Assembly: GCA_029219245.1 (NCBI GenBank) | Contig: JAQXTA010000019.1 | Span: 1-59,454 of the forward strand | Source of the DNA: Lachnospiraceae bacterium | GTDB taxonomy: Bacteria; Bacillota; Clostridia; Lachnospirales; Lachnospiraceae | Direction: 5' to 3' | Length of the DNA: 59,454 nucleotides | Part shown: one piece after another, positions 52,751-59,454 of the stretch | How the letters are laid out: each line of letters begins with the position of its first letter | Position numbering within the stretch: the first letter of the stretch is position 1 | Program-made: the position numbers and the translations under genes | Notes under the pieces: generated by a model | Seen by the model: only the letters and a program-made list of their open reading frames with translations | The model's database searches: none | What the model was told of the DNA's origin: nothing

Positions 52751-53173
52751 ATGAGCGAATGGGAAAAAAGAGTTATAAGCGTTATGCTGGTTTGTCTGCT
52801 TTGCATGGGAGTTATGGCATGTGGTACGCGCCAGCAGGATTCGATGAAAAAAATCAAAGATTTGCAATTTACGGTGCTGGCGGAGGATAAACTTCCGGAG
52901 GAGCTTCTGACGGTCATCGAGGAGAAAAAGACGGAGCCATTCAAGGTTACCTTTCAGGACCGGGGATTTCTTTACATTTGCGTAGGCTATGGACAGCAGG
53001 AAACCGGAGGCTATAGTATTGCGGTCAATGAGTTGTATGAAACAGCCAATGCTATTTATGTGGACACCAATCTGATAGGACCGGGACCGGAAGAAAAAGG
53101 AAATAATTCACCCAGCTACCCCTATGTTGTGATAAAGACGGAATATATTGAGAAGTCAGTAGTGTTCGACTAA
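52751..53173 (+). CDS. PrcB-like lipoprotein
   Basis: A 140-residue lipoprotein: lipobox VMAC with Cys24. Residues 70-135 match the PrcB C-terminal domain ('GFLYICVGYGQQETGGYSIAVNELYE', 'GPGPEEKGNNSPSYPYVVIKTE'). PrcB was first described as a subunit of the Treponema dentilisin protease complex, but the domain is widespread in lipoproteins with no protease nearby, as here. AAAGG is close to ATG 52751. It lies just upstream of the pyr operon, but that operon has its own -10 element. Confidence 0.75.
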   Translation: MSEWEKRVISVMLVCLLCMGVMACGTRQQDSMKKIKDLQFTVLAEDKLPEELLTVIEEKKTEPFKVTFQDRGFLYICVGYGQQETGGYSIAVNELYETANAIYVDTNLIGPGPEEKGNNSPSYPYVVIKTEYIEKSVVFD

Positions 53174-53179
53174 AAATTA

Positions 53180-53188
53180 TGATATAAT
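53180..53188 (+). promoter_or_regulatory. Extended -10 promoter for pyrC-pyrK-pyrD
   Basis: TGATATAAT (53180-53188) fits TGnTATAAT; no good -35 is seen. The short leader (about 40 bases) has no room for a PyrR attenuator. Confidence 0.5.
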
Positions 53189-53236
53189 AGGCGCAAAAGA
53201 AAACCAAGCGGCACAAAGTGACATTTGGAGGAGAAT

Positions 53237-54559
53237 ATGATTTATATTACAAACGGATATCTGATAGAGCCGAAATCCGGCAAGGAAGGTTACTATGATA
53301 TTCTGATAAAAGGAGATAAAATTGCAGGAATTGTAAAGCCGGGGACTCCGCTTTCGGATTTGTTAGCACAAAAGGGAATGCAGGAGGAAGGGGAACAGCT
53401 AGAACATGAACAGTTGCAGCAGATTGATGCAGCCGGAAAGATAATTGCGCCGGGGCTCATCGATGTGCATGTCCATTTTCGGGACCCTGGATTTACGCAT
53501 AAAGAAGATATTATGACCGGTGCTGCAGCGGCAGCAAAGGGCGGCTTTACCAGTGTCGTGCTGATGGCGAATACGAAGCCTGCGGTGGATAATGAGGATA
53601 CCCTTGCTTATGTCATCGAAAAGGGGAAGAAAACAGGAATCCATGTCTATACCTGTGCCAATGTGACGATGGGACTGCAAGGAAAGCAGCTGGTTGATAT
53701 GGAGGCTCTTAGTAAGGCTGGAGCAGCGGGCTTTACCGATGATGGGATTCCGCTTTTAGATGAAAAGATTTTGCGGGAGGCACTGCAAAGAGCTGCGAAG
53801 CTTGGCAAACCGGTCAGCCTGCATGAAGAAAATCCGGCATATATCACAAATAACGGTATAAATGCCGGAAAGGCAGCAGAATATTATGGTATCGGCGGTT
53901 CTCCCAGAGAGGCCGAAATTAGTATGGTGGAGCGGGATATCCGGATTGCTTTGCAGGAAGAAGCCGATTTATCCATTCAGCATATCAGTACAAGGGAAGC
54001 GGTAGAACTGGTACGCCGGGCGAAGAAGCAGAGCCGGCATATTTTTGCGGAGGCAGCACCGCATCATTTTACTTTAACAGAAGAAGCGGTTATCAAACAT
54101 GGTACACTTGCCAAGATGAATCCGCCGCTTCGGGAAGAAGCTGACCGGATGGCAATTATCGAAGGCTTACGGGATGGTACGATTGATATGATTGCCACAG
54201 ACCATGCACCACACAGCGCAGAAGAAAAAGCGAAGCCGATAACGGAAGCACCAAGCGGCATTATCGGACTGGAAACCGCTTTATCATTGGGCATACGGGA
54301 GCTGGTAAGACCGGGTTATCTGACGATGAGACAGCTTGTGGAAAAGATGAGCCTTGCTCCGGCGACTCTGTACCATCTGGATGCCGGGTATCTGGCAGAG
54401 AACGGTCCGGCAGATCTGGTCATTCTGGATGAAAAGGCACAGTGGACGGCCGGAAATTATGCATCCAAAGCCTCCAATTCTCCGTTTACCGGGGAAACGA
54501 TGCCGGGAGTGGTTGCGTATACGGTTTGTAGTGGAAAGATTGTTTATCAGGCAAAATAA
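53237..54559 (+). CDS. pyrC: Dihydroorotase
   Basis: A 440-residue zinc enzyme that closes carbamoyl-aspartate to dihydroorotate, third step of pyrimidine synthesis. 'IDVHVHFRDPGFTHKEDIMTG' is the metal-site motif, 'LHEEN' and 'IQHIST' hold further His ligands, and 'DMIATDHAPHS' the catalytic Asp. Class I (longer) dihydroorotase by length. ATG 53237 is chosen for TGGAGGAG (53226-53233); an upstream in-frame start would overlap that site. A 'QEEGEQLEHEQLQQID' insert near residue 60 makes the N-terminal part slightly longer than usual. Confidence 0.94.
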   Translation: MIYITNGYLIEPKSGKEGYYDILIKGDKIAGIVKPGTPLSDLLAQKGMQEEGEQLEHEQLQQIDAAGKIIAPGLIDVHVHFRDPGFTHKEDIMTGAAAAAKGGFTSVVLMANTKPAVDNEDTLAYVIEKGKKTGIHVYTCANVTMGLQGKQLVDMEALSKAGAAGFTDDGIPLLDEKILREALQRAAKLGKPVSLHEENPAYITNNGINAGKAAEYYGIGGSPREAEISMVERDIRIALQEEADLSIQHISTREAVELVRRAKKQSRHIFAEAAPHHFTLTEEAVIKHGTLAKMNPPLREEADRMAIIEGLRDGTIDMIATDHAPHSAEEKAKPITEAPSGIIGLETALSLGIRELVRPGYLTMRQLVEKMSLAPATLYHLDAGYLAENGPADLVILDEKAQWTAGNYASKASNSPFTGETMPGVVAYTVCSGKIVYQAK

Positions 54560-54580
54560 GATAGATTGAGAGGAAAAGAC

Positions 54581-55357
54581 ATGGCACAGAAGAAGAAAGT
54601 AACAGCGACCGTTGTGTCACAAGAGGAGCTTGCAGAACAGATTTATGATTTATGGCTGGAAACGGACCTGGCGATGGAGGCAAAACCCGGACAGTTTGTA
54701 GCGGTTTATCCACAGGACGCCGGTACACTTCTGCCAAGACCAATCAGTATCTGCGAAGCCGATAAAGAGAAGGGCAGAATTCGTCTGGTATATCGTATTG
54801 CCGGAAAAGGAACGAAAGAATTTTCTTCTTATAAGCCGGGAGACAAGGTTGCCGTTCTGGGCGTACTTGGAAATGGATTTCCCCTGGAAAAAGCAGAAGG
54901 GAAAAAAGTGTTTCTGATGGGCGGCGGTATCGGGATTCCTCCGATGCTTCAGCTTGCCAAAGAATTAAAGGCAGAAAAACAGATTGTGGTGGGATACCGT
55001 AACCACGATACGTTTTTGCAGGAAGATTTAAGCCGTAACGGTAAAGTTTATATTGCTACAGAAGACGGCAGTGTGGGCAGCAAAGGAAATGTGATGGATG
55101 CCATTGCTGAGAATGACCTGCAGGCAGATGTGATTATGGCGTGCGGACCCATGCCGATGCTCCGCGCGATCAAAAAATATGCACAGGAAAACGGAATCGA
55201 AGCTTATATTTCGTTGGAAGAAAGAATGGCCTGCGGTGTCGGGGCATGTCTTGGCTGCGTGTGCAAAACCAAAGAAGTGGACCACCATTCTCATGTAAAC
55301 AATGCACGCATCTGTACGGATGGTCCGGTATTTGAAGCAAAAGAGGTGGAAATCTGA
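54581..55357 (+). CDS. pyrK: Dihydroorotate dehydrogenase electron-transfer subunit PyrK
   Basis: A 258-residue FAD/2Fe-2S flavoprotein passing electrons from PyrD to NAD. The FAD site is 'LLPRPISICEADKEKGRIRLVYRIAGKGT', the NAD part 'VFLMGGGIGIPPMLQLAKEL', and the C-terminal cluster 'MACGVGACLGCVC...ICTDGPVF' has the four Cys. Its presence shows a class 1B (NAD-linked) dihydroorotate dehydrogenase. ATG 54581 follows GAGAGG. Its stop shares one base with the pyrD start (TGATG). Confidence 0.94.
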   Translation: MAQKKKVTATVVSQEELAEQIYDLWLETDLAMEAKPGQFVAVYPQDAGTLLPRPISICEADKEKGRIRLVYRIAGKGTKEFSSYKPGDKVAVLGVLGNGFPLEKAEGKKVFLMGGGIGIPPMLQLAKELKAEKQIVVGYRNHDTFLQEDLSRNGKVYIATEDGSVGSKGNVMDAIAENDLQADVIMACGPMPMLRAIKKYAQENGIEAYISLEERMACGVGACLGCVCKTKEVDHHSHVNNARICTDGPVFEAKEVEI

Positions 55358-56259
55358 TGAATACAAAAGTAGAAATTGCAGGCGTTACATTGAAAAATCC
55401 CGTTATGACGGCATCCGGTACCTTTGGTTCCGGGATGGAATACAGTGAATTCGTAGATTTGAACCGGCTTGGTGCAGTTGTTACCAAAGGGGTTGCCAAT
55501 GTGCCCTGGCCGGGCAATCCGACACCTCGTGTGGCCGAGGTCTATGGTGGAATGCTCAATGCCATTGGCTTACAAAATCCGGGAATCGATGTGTTTGCCG
55601 AGAGAGATATTCCCTTTTTGAAACAATATGATACGAAAATTATCGTGAATGTATGTGGTAAGACAGTGGAAGATTATCTGGAGGTAGTGGAAAGACTGGG
55701 CGATGAACCGGTGGATATGCTGGAAATCAATGTATCCTGTCCGAATGTTAAGGAAGGTGCGATTGCTTTCGGGCAAAAAGCGGATTGCCTGTATGACATT
55801 ACTTCGCAGATTAAGACAAAGGCAAAACAGCCGATTATCATGAAATTAAGTCCAAATGTAACAGATATTACAGAGATGGCGAGAGCAGCAGAAGCAGCAG
55901 GTGCAGATGCCCTTTCCATGATTAATACGATTACGGGAATGAAAATCGATATTAACCGTAGAAAATTTGTGTTGGCTAACAAGACAGGCGGTATGTCCGG
56001 TCCTGCGATTAAACCGGTAGCGGTGCGCATGGTATACCAGACCGCACAGACAGTTAAAATTCCGATTATCGGAATGGGCGGTATTGCCACAGCGGAAGAT
56101 GCGATTGAATTCCTGCTTGCAGGTGCCAGTGCAGTAGCGGTTGGTGCCATGAATTTTATCAATCCATACGCAACTGTTGAAATCGTGGAAGGCATAGAAG
56201 CCTATATGAAAAAATACGGTGTGGAAGATGTTAAGGATTTGATTGGGGCAGTTGAATAA
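55357..56259 (+). CDS. pyrD: Dihydroorotate dehydrogenase 1B catalytic subunit PyrD
   Basis: A 300-residue FMN enzyme oxidising dihydroorotate to orotate. 'LKNPVMTASGTFGSGMEYSEF', 'GLQNPGIDVFAERDIPFL', 'EINVSCPNVKEGAIAFGQ' (active-site Cys), 'LSPNVTDI' and 'IIGMGGIATAEDAIEFLLAGASAVAVG' are family blocks. It is translationally coupled to pyrK. It is the last gene of the pyr set here; pyrE and pyrF are not present. The terminator immediately after it also carries the promoter and ribosome site of sipL. Confidence 0.95.
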   Translation: MNTKVEIAGVTLKNPVMTASGTFGSGMEYSEFVDLNRLGAVVTKGVANVPWPGNPTPRVAEVYGGMLNAIGLQNPGIDVFAERDIPFLKQYDTKIIVNVCGKTVEDYLEVVERLGDEPVDMLEINVSCPNVKEGAIAFGQKADCLYDITSQIKTKAKQPIIMKLSPNVTDITEMARAAEAAGADALSMINTITGMKIDINRRKFVLANKTGGMSGPAIKPVAVRMVYQTAQTVKIPIIGMGGIATAEDAIEFLLAGASAVAVGAMNFINPYATVEIVEGIEAYMKKYGVEDVKDLIGAVE

Positions 56260-56262
56260 TAT

Positions 56263-56291
56263 GAATATAATACCTTCATGCGGCATACAAT
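56263..56291 (+). promoter_or_regulatory. Sigma-E-like promoter for sipL, nested in the pyrD terminator
   Basis: The -35 GAATATA (56263-56269) and perfect -10 CATACAAT (56284-56291) are 14 bases apart. Transcription would start near 56298, past the 5' arm of the terminator hairpin. SipL of C. difficile is made in the mother cell, consistent with sigma-E control. Confidence 0.65.
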
Positions 56292-56321
56292 ACAGTAAGT
56301 ATACGCATGGAGGTATTTTTT
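56269..56321 (+). terminator. pyrD terminator whose 3' arm contains the sipL ribosome-binding site
   Basis: Arms 56269-56282 and 56304-56317 pair over 14 bases (one G-U), followed by T at 56318-56321 (six T in all, 56316-56321). GGAGGT (56309-56314) in the 3' arm is the sipL ribosome site. The loop (56283-56303) contains CATACAAT. Confidence 0.85.
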
Positions 56322-57878
56322 GTGGAATTAGTTAAGAAAAAAATACATATGGACCGTATTGCGAACAAAGCCGGAACCCAGATGGTATTGGAAGAGGATG
56401 TAAATATATCGGATAACAGACCGGATGCAAGTCATCTGATTGGTGCCAGGGGAGATGTGGTATTAGAAGAAGTCCGCGTCGGTGAGGACCGCGTTAATCT
56501 AAAAGGTAAATTACAGGTGCAGATGCTATATCTGACCGAAGAGGAGGGAGTATGCGCCAGCATGAATGCTGCCATTCCCTTTGATGAAAAGATCAATATG
56601 GAAGGAGCAAAAAATGGCGATATGGTCATTCCTTCCTGGAGCATAGAGGACTTGAGCGTCGGCCTGATCAATTCCAGAAAACTGAGTGTGCAGGCAATGA
56701 TTTCCATTACTCTGGAACGGGAAGAAAGACTGGAACAGGAAGCCGCAGTGGATCTTTATCACGAAGAACCGGTAGAATACCGCAAACGGGTATTTCCGGT
56801 GCTGCAGGCGGCAGTAAGCAAAAAGGATATTTTCCGTATCAAAGAAGAAATGGAACTGCCAAGTCATCTGCCGAATGCTTTTTCTATTATCTGGCACAGC
56901 ATTACATTAAACAATGTGGAATTTAAAGCACTGGAAGAAAAAATTGCCTTACAGGGAGAAATGAAAGCCTTTTTCTTATACGAAGGAGAAGGCGATAACG
57001 ATAAAACACGATGGTATGAAAATACGGTGCCGTTCAGCGGTATGATAGAGTGTCATGGATGCCGGGAAAATATGATACCGGATATTCGTCATTCGATTTC
57101 CCAATGCAATGTAGAAATCCGGCAGGACTTAGATGGCGAGGAAAGGGTCTTCTGCATTGAAAATGTGATGGACTTGGATATCCGTCTTTATGAGGAAGAA
57201 AATCTGGAAGTGCTGTCTGATATTTATGGAGTATCCAGAGAAATTGAAGCGGTAACGACAGAAGTACCGTTAAAGAGCCTGTTTTTCCATAACAGCGGCA
57301 AGTGCAAGGTGGCAGATCACGCAAAAATCCAGAATACGGAAATGCATATGTATCAGCTTGTACACAGTGAGGGAGAGATACAGATTGAGGAGCAGACAAT
57401 TGTGGAAAACGGTATTGCCGTAACGGGAACGTTGTGTGTAACTACAATTTATCTATGTACCAATGGACAAAATACATTATATACCACAAAATCTACACTG
57501 CCAATCCAACAGGTAATTGAAGTGCCGGGTATTGATACTTCCTGTGTACACCGAATCTGGTGGAATCTGGAACAGCTTGTGGTTACTATGTTAGACAGTG
57601 ATGAACTGGACATCAAAGCGGTCCTCAACTATCAGGTTATGGTATTTGCATTAAGCAAAGCAGATTTAATTACCGATATTAAAGTGACCGATTTGGATAT
57701 GAACAAAATCAGCGAGCTTCCGGGCATGGTCATTTACATTGCCAGAGCAGGAGATACCCTGTGGGATATCGGCAAGCGTTATTATGTGCCGATTGCCCAG
57801 CTTAAAGAGGTTAACGAATTGACTTCAGAGGACATTAAGATGGGAGATAAGATTCTTGTCATCAAAGGAATGGGTTGA
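56322..57878 (+). CDS. sipL: SipL-like spore coat morphogenetic protein (SPOCS/DUF3794 plus LysM)
   Basis: A 518-residue protein. The first ~450 residues hold DUF3794/SPOCS repeats: first 'IANKAGTQMVLEEDVNISDNRPDASHLIGARGDVVLEEVRV', then further copies near residues 165-290 and 310-420. A C-terminal LysM domain ends it ('VIYIARAGDTLWDIGKRYYVPIAQLKEVNEL', about 470-516). This layout matches C. difficile SipL, which ties the SpoIVA basal coat layer to the forespore surface. The start is GTG 56322, 7 bases after GGAGGT; ATG 56307 overlaps that site and is rejected. Confidence 0.9.
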   Translation: MELVKKKIHMDRIANKAGTQMVLEEDVNISDNRPDASHLIGARGDVVLEEVRVGEDRVNLKGKLQVQMLYLTEEEGVCASMNAAIPFDEKINMEGAKNGDMVIPSWSIEDLSVGLINSRKLSVQAMISITLEREERLEQEAAVDLYHEEPVEYRKRVFPVLQAAVSKKDIFRIKEEMELPSHLPNAFSIIWHSITLNNVEFKALEEKIALQGEMKAFFLYEGEGDNDKTRWYENTVPFSGMIECHGCRENMIPDIRHSISQCNVEIRQDLDGEERVFCIENVMDLDIRLYEEENLEVLSDIYGVSREIEAVTTEVPLKSLFFHNSGKCKVADHAKIQNTEMHMYQLVHSEGEIQIEEQTIVENGIAVTGTLCVTTIYLCTNGQNTLYTTKSTLPIQQVIEVPGIDTSCVHRIWWNLEQLVVTMLDSDELDIKAVLNYQVMVFALSKADLITDIKVTDLDMNKISELPGMVIYIARAGDTLWDIGKRYYVPIAQLKEVNELTSEDIKMGDKILVIKGMG

Positions 57879-57880
57879 TA

Positions 57881-57918
57881 AAAAGAGATGCCGCCATGCA
57901 AGGTGCGGCATCTCTTTT
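57881..57918. terminator. Bidirectional terminator between sipL and the GH31 gene
   Basis: AAAAGAGATGCCGC (57881-57894) pairs perfectly with GCGGCATCTCTTTT (57905-57918) around a 10-base loop. It serves both convergent genes. Confidence 0.9.
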
Positions 57919-57953
57919 GTATAGAGTGAGGATTGTGTAATCTCAAACGAGCA

Positions 57954-59454
57954 TTATAAAGTTACGCAGATATTATCTGCTGAAGGTGTAAGCAAAGTAT
58001 CATTTCCGTCTATCTGCATGGATGCACCGGAAACGGAAGCCGCTTTTACATTCACAAGACGAATGGTGTATGCCTTGTCTGCTTTGGCATTTATCGTAAT
58101 CTGTGAGCCGTTCTTTATTGCGGAAAGGGTTAGTGCAACATTCTGGTCCATTCCGTAGATAGTAGTTGCAGCTTCTTTGCCATCCACCAGGGCATAGATG
58201 CGAAGCTCGGCATGGTCTGCATAATCGTAATCCGGTTTGTCATCGTGAGCACCAAGTGCAACGATAGTGTTTTCTTTTACCATCAAAGGCAGATGCAGGT
58301 AATCATATTCTTTTTCTATCCATGTGGCACCTTCCATAACTTCTCCGGTAAAGAAATCAGTCCATGTTCCTTTCGGAAGATAGAAAATGCCTTTGCTTTC
58401 ATCGTTGAAGATGGGGGCAACAAGAAGGTTATCACCTAACATATACTGTTTGTCTAAATGAGAACAGTTTCTGTCTTCGGTAAATTCTAATACCATACTG
58501 CGCATGGTCGGTACACCGGACTTGGAAGTATCGATGGCAGTTTTATATATGTAAGGCATCAAGGATGCTTTTAACCGGGTAAAGGTTCTTACGACATCCA
58601 CTGCTTCTTCGTCATAAACCCAGGGTACGCGGTAGGAGCTACTTCCATGCAGACGGCTGTGGGAGGATAACAGACCAAAAGCTACCCAGCGTTTGTAGAC
58701 ATCTGCCGTTGAGGTATTTTCGAAACCACCGATATCGTGTGCCCAGAAACCGAATCCGGACATCAACAAGGATAACCCACCACGCAGACTCTCTTCCATG
58801 GATTCGTAATCAGACCAGCAATCACCGCCCCAGTGTACAGGGAACTTCTGACCGCCGACCGTAGCGGAGCGTGCAAATAACACTGCCTCCCCTTTGCCGC
58901 GTTTTTTCTCCAGTAATTCATATACTGTTTTATTATAAAGATAGGTATAGAAATTGTGCATTTTTTTCGGATCGGAGCCGTCATGGTAAACACAGTTTAC
59001 CGGAATTCGTTCACCGAAGTCCGTCTTAAAGCAGTCAACTCCCATATCTAACAATACTTCTAATTTATCCTGGAACCATTTGCAGGCTTCCGGATTGGTA
59101 AAATCTACCAAAGCCATGCCCGGCTGCCACATATCCCATTGCCATACGTCGCCATTTGGTCGTTTGATAAAGTAACCTTTTTCCATACCTTCTGCAAAAA
59201 GAGCAGATTCCTGACCGATGTAAGGGTTAATCCATACACAGATGTTCAGTCCTTTTGCCTTGATTCGCTGTAACAGTCCAGCAGGATCCGGAAAAACATC
59301 CTCATCCCAGATAAAATCAGACCAATGGAAACCTTTCATCCAGAAACAGTCGAAATGGAAGGTACGAAGCGGAATACCGCGGTCTAACATACCGTCAATA
59401 AAGCTCATAACCGTTGCTTCATCATAGTTTGTGGTAAAGGAAGTGGACAACCAT
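57954..59454 (-). CDS. GH31 alpha-xylosidase (YicI/XylS type), N-terminus outside the window
   Basis: Partial: the frame runs off the right edge, where it still reads Trp before 'LSTSFTTNYDEATV', so the N-terminal beta domain and part of the barrel are missing. About 500 residues remain. 'TFHFDCFWMKGFHWSDFIWD' is the xyloside-type substrate block, the nucleophile is Asp in 'CFKTDFGERIP', and the acid/base Asp is in 'WGGDCWSDYESM'. 'DIGGFE' and 'SHSRLHGSSSYRVPW' follow, then a C-terminal beta-sandwich. YicI-type enzymes release alpha-xylose from the non-reducing end of xyloglucan oligosaccharides. Cytoplasmic as far as visible. Confidence 0.92.
   Translation of the reverse strand, partial: WLSTSFTTNYDEATVMSFIDGMLDRGIPLRTFHFDCFWMKGFHWSDFIWDEDVFPDPAGLLQRIKAKGLNICVWINPYIGQESALFAEGMEKGYFIKRPNGDVWQWDMWQPGMALVDFTNPEACKWFQDKLEVLLDMGVDCFKTDFGERIPVNCVYHDGSDPKKMHNFYTYLYNKTVYELLEKKRGKGEAVLFARSATVGGQKFPVHWGGDCWSDYESMEESLRGGLSLLMSGFGFWAHDIGGFENTSTADVYKRWVAFGLLSSHSRLHGSSSYRVPWVYDEEAVDVVRTFTRLKASLMPYIYKTAIDTSKSGVPTMRSMVLEFTEDRNCSHLDKQYMLGDNLLVAPIFNDESKGIFYLPKGTWTDFFTGEVMEGATWIEKEYDYLHLPLMVKENTIVALGAHDDKPDYDYADHAELRIYALVDGKEAATTIYGMDQNVALTLSAIKNGSQITINAKADKAYTIRLVNVKAASVSGASMQIDGNDTLLTPSADNICVTL

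Overview
The window reads as chromosomal DNA of a spore-forming, anaerobic Firmicute, most likely Lachnospiraceae (Clostridium cluster XIVa). Signs are AT-leaning DNA with strong AGGAGG ribosome sites, a GlgC/GlgD pair, a T-box ahead of ileS, a DnaD plus DnaI-type loader pair, and sporulation genes spoVG, spoVT, spoIID, spoIIQ and sipL. The assignment comes from gene content and protein character, not from a search. I see no tRNA, rRNA, CRISPR array, insertion sequence or prophage; most of it is core genome with a few accessory pieces.

Layout. 1-1.7 kb: a tiny membrane peptide, then a UPF0175/PIN toxin-antitoxin pair translationally coupled to a YczE-type membrane protein. 1.8-6.8 kb (minus): prs, a DnaI-like helicase loader, a tandem-domain DnaD protein, a cluster of DnaA boxes, and murC. 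7.1-14.2 kb: glgC-glgD, spoVG, pth, mfd. 14.3-19.2 kb: a 37-residue peptide gene, then a tight operon of alpha/beta hydrolase, membrane-embedded Mur ligase, D-Ala-D-Ala ligase paralog and M19 dipeptidase, followed by a broken DUF4143 ATPase gene. 19.7-22.2 kb: an ABC-F protein and spoVT. 22.4-23.0 kb (minus): a C39-like protein. 23.2-30.2 kb: a complete oligopeptide ABC importer and an M20 amidohydrolase. 30.2-34.3 kb (minus): DegV, pncB and a polytopic GT-C-like protein. 34.5-44.7 kb: an XRE regulator, T-box/ileS (type 2 enzyme), glgP, hflX and an aconitase-family hydratase. 44.7-51.8 kb: a LamG protein, an EF-hand-like protein, spoIID, spoIIQ, an amidohydrolase and a GH9-like lipoprotein. 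51.9-59.4 kb: plsC (minus), a PrcB-like lipoprotein, pyrC-pyrK-pyrD, sipL and a truncated GH31 alpha-xylosidase (minus).

How the genes work together. glgC/glgD and glgP make and break down glycogen. pyrC-K-D covers the middle of pyrimidine synthesis and prs supplies PRPP. The 14.5-19.2 kb operon looks like a cell-wall precursor side pathway. The spo genes cover engulfment (SpoIID, SpoIIQ), coat attachment (SipL) and late forespore control (SpoVT).

Most notable signals: (1) at both spoIID and sipL, a sigma-E-like -10 element (CATACAAT) sits in the loop of a hairpin whose 3' arm holds the gene's own ribosome-binding site, so read-through mRNA should be silent and only the sporulation transcript translated; (2) SpoIID, SpoIIQ and the GH9-like protein, all within 5 kb, appear to have lost catalytic residues; (3) five DnaA-box-like 9-mers, four of them in two abutting pairs, lie upstream of the dnaD-dnaI-prs operon; (4) the membrane Mur ligase/Ddl/dipeptidase operon.
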